A DNA stretch of 24,306 nt, taken from Sabulitectum sp964386635. Lineage in GTDB: Bacteria > Fermentibacterota > Fermentibacteria > Fermentibacterales > JCC-6. The notes under the pieces are model-generated. The model had not been told where the DNA came from, made no database searches, and was given only the letters and a program-made list of their open reading frames with translations. Every line of letters begins with the position of its first letter. Position 1 is the stretch's first letter. A program made the translations under genes and the position numbers. Of the stretch, positions 22,959-24,306 are shown piece by piece. The stretch covers positions 1 to 24,306 of the forward strand of contig CAYLRO010000038.1 in assembly GCA_964386635.1 (NCBI GenBank), read 5' to 3'.

Positions 22959-24218
22959 ATGTTTTCACTTTTCATTATTTATGTTGCAATCACAGGGCAG
23001 GGATCCTGGGTTGATACAACTTTTGTTTCTGACGCTCTTGGGAAAGAATGTCCGGTGATGATATACCTGCCGGAAGGATATGACCCTCAGGGCTCTGAGC
23101 AGTATCCCGTTATTTACTGGCTGCACGGCTGGGGAAATCATTACAACAGCTACCCGCTGCTTCAGAAGACTGTAATGGACAGTCTCATCACAGAAGGAGT
23201 GATACAGAAGACCATTCTTGTAAAGGCGGAAGGATGGTGTGAGCCATACGAGGGCAGCATGTGGTGCAATTCAGCTCTGTATGGGGCTTATGAGGACTTT
23301 CTGGTTTCAGATCTGATTGAATTCACCGAAGAAGCATTCCAGGCTATACCTGATCCTGCATGCAGATCGATCTCGGGTCACTCAATGGGAGGTACAGGAA
23401 GCCTGGATGTGGGCTTCAGGCACACTGACCTTTACGCAGGTATTGCCGCCTTTGCCGCAACTCCGGACTTCACTACCGGAATGGGGCATCTGATTCCACT
23501 TGTTATCGCCGAGTGTCCGGAGACGGAGCCACCATATACATACTCGTGGGATAACGGTTACTATACCAGTGCTCTGTTTCTCTACTCAGGTGGGTACTCC
23601 CCGAACCTTTCAGCTCCGGACTCCATTGACTTTCTGCTGGATCAAACCGGAGAAGTCATTGATTCTGTTTACGCCAGATGGGAAGAGCACAACCCGGCCC
23701 ACATGGTGAAGCTTCTGGGTAGTCAGGTTAACGACATTTCTATATTCTTCAATTGCGGGACTGCTGACAAAGGAATGGGATACCTGACGAATTGTGCTTT
23801 TGCAGATACCCTGAACTCTCTTCAGATACCTCATGTTTATTTGATTGATTCCGGGGGTCACAGTCTCAGCAAGCGCAGGTTCACAGCCGGAGTTCTCTTT
23901 CTTGACAGCTGCATGCTCGAGACCGGGATCAGCTTCAACGAGAAGATTCCGGGAGTTCTGCATGTGGAATCAGCCAGTCCGAATCCATTTTCCAGGTCTA
24001 TCTCATTCTGTTACATGCTTTCGGAAGAAACCCCGGTGAGAATAGAGATATACGACTCCAGCGGCAGACTTGTGGATTTGCCTCTTCAGACTACTCAATC
24101 TCCTGGAAGACACTCTCTGAACTACAGCCCTAACGACCTTCCTTCAGGGCTTTACATTGCCCGATTTACAGACAGCTTTACCAGTTCCTGTGTTAAGTGT
24201 TTGCTGCTCAATCAGTAA
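22959..24218 (+). CDS. Secreted esterase D-like hydrolase with T9SS sorting domain
   Basis: 419 residues. GGAGGGAGGGG precedes the ATG. Signal-like N-terminus MFSLFIIYVAITGQG. An alpha/beta-hydrolase domain of the esterase D/feruloyl esterase type spans about 15-320: oxyanion region YWLHGWGNH (53-61), nucleophile GHSMGG (S142), acid in NCGTADKG (D270), His in DSGGHS (H301). These are carboxylesterases acting on acyl or feruloyl groups. A linker leads to a C-terminal sorting domain: ASPNPFSRSI (339-348), VRIEIYDSSGRLVDL, LPSGLYIARFT, ending in KCLLLNQ. This is the usual type A T9SS signal, removed when the protein is placed outside the cell. The domain call is firm; the substrate is unknown. 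It follows the PorV-like gene. Confidence 0.92.
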   Translation: MFSLFIIYVAITGQGSWVDTTFVSDALGKECPVMIYLPEGYDPQGSEQYPVIYWLHGWGNHYNSYPLLQKTVMDSLITEGVIQKTILVKAEGWCEPYEGSMWCNSALYGAYEDFLVSDLIEFTEEAFQAIPDPACRSISGHSMGGTGSLDVGFRHTDLYAGIAAFAATPDFTTGMGHLIPLVIAECPETEPPYTYSWDNGYYTSALFLYSGGYSPNLSAPDSIDFLLDQTGEVIDSVYARWEEHNPAHMVKLLGSQVNDISIFFNCGTADKGMGYLTNCAFADTLNSLQIPHVYLIDSGGHSLSKRRFTAGVLFLDSCMLETGISFNEKIPGVLHVESASPNPFSRSISFCYMLSEETPVRIEIYDSSGRLVDLPLQTTQSPGRHSLNYSPNDLPSGLYIARFTDSFTSSCVKCLLLNQ

Positions 24219-24270
24219 TGGTCTCGGCAGTTGACCAATGCCGCTGAGCTACTTATATTCGCACTCCAAT
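24219..24270 (-). other. Possible tRNA remnant upstream of tRNA-fMet
   Basis: Read on the minus strand, the stretch contains AAGTAGCTCAGCGGCATTGG, which looks like the D-arm part of a tRNA, followed by AACTGCCGAG. No anticodon arm, T-arm or acceptor pairing could be found, so it is not a working tRNA. It could be a degraded tRNA fragment or a chance match. Confidence 0.3.
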
Positions 24271-24306
24271 CGCGGGGTGGAGCAGTTCGGTAGCTCGTTG
24301 GGCTCA
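24271..24306 (+). tRNA. Initiator tRNA-fMet (CAU), 5' part cut by window edge
   Basis: The last 36 bases match the 5' half of bacterial tRNA-fMet: CGCGGGG acceptor strand starting with the unpaired C typical of initiators, D-arm AGCAGTTCGGTAGCT, and anticodon stem start CGTTGGG, ending at loop bases CTCA. The anticodon CAT is cut after its first two bases by the window edge. Confidence 0.88.

Overview
The window looks like chromosome from a bacterium of the FCB superphylum (Fermentibacteria-like or a related candidate phylum). This is an inference. It rests on a PorV/UPF0164-type outer-membrane protein beside a secreted esterase that ends in a type IX secretion (T9SS) sorting domain, on an [FeFe]-hydrogenase maturase (HydF) that implies fermentative hydrogen metabolism, and on dense operons with ATGA overlaps. 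No 16S rRNA or other decisive marker is present.

Left part (1-2801): an accessory-looking, repeat-rich segment beside tRNA-Glu. It holds the first 20 codons of one secreted protein gene at the window edge and a complete paralogue (803-2041), both on the minus strand. Each has about 400 bp of related upstream DNA. Four copies of a short repeat carry a tRNA T-arm-like hairpin. A perfect 72-bp direct repeat (462-533 and 2661-2732) contains an intrinsic terminator, and its right copy runs into the 3' end of tRNA-Glu(CUC). gltX lies just upstream of that tRNA on the same strand.

Middle part (4322-10722): a small membrane protein and three GT-C type membrane glycosyltransferases, probably for surface glycans. 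Then comes an AAA ATPase of the archaeal-type family behind stacked palindromes, and tRNA-Ser(GCU) with a good promoter.

Right-middle part (10741-18609): hydF coupled to an unknown probably exported protein; a minus-strand operon of HAD phosphatase, metallophosphoesterase and ABC-F ATPase; a divergent HAD phosphatase; lexA with a Bacillus-like SOS box directly after its -10; and a small exported protein with short glycine-containing beta repeats.

Right part (18682-24306): a compact plus-strand operon of a ComEA-like HhH plus ComEC-like metallo-beta-lactamase fusion, two MalF/MalG-type ABC permeases without an obvious binding protein or ATPase, a small exported protein and a PorV-like protein. 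A T9SS-targeted esterase follows, and the window ends inside tRNA-fMet. No CRISPR array, transposase, integrase or rRNA gene was seen. The most unusual items are the tRNA-Glu-associated repeat system and the HhH-MBL/permease/PorV operon.
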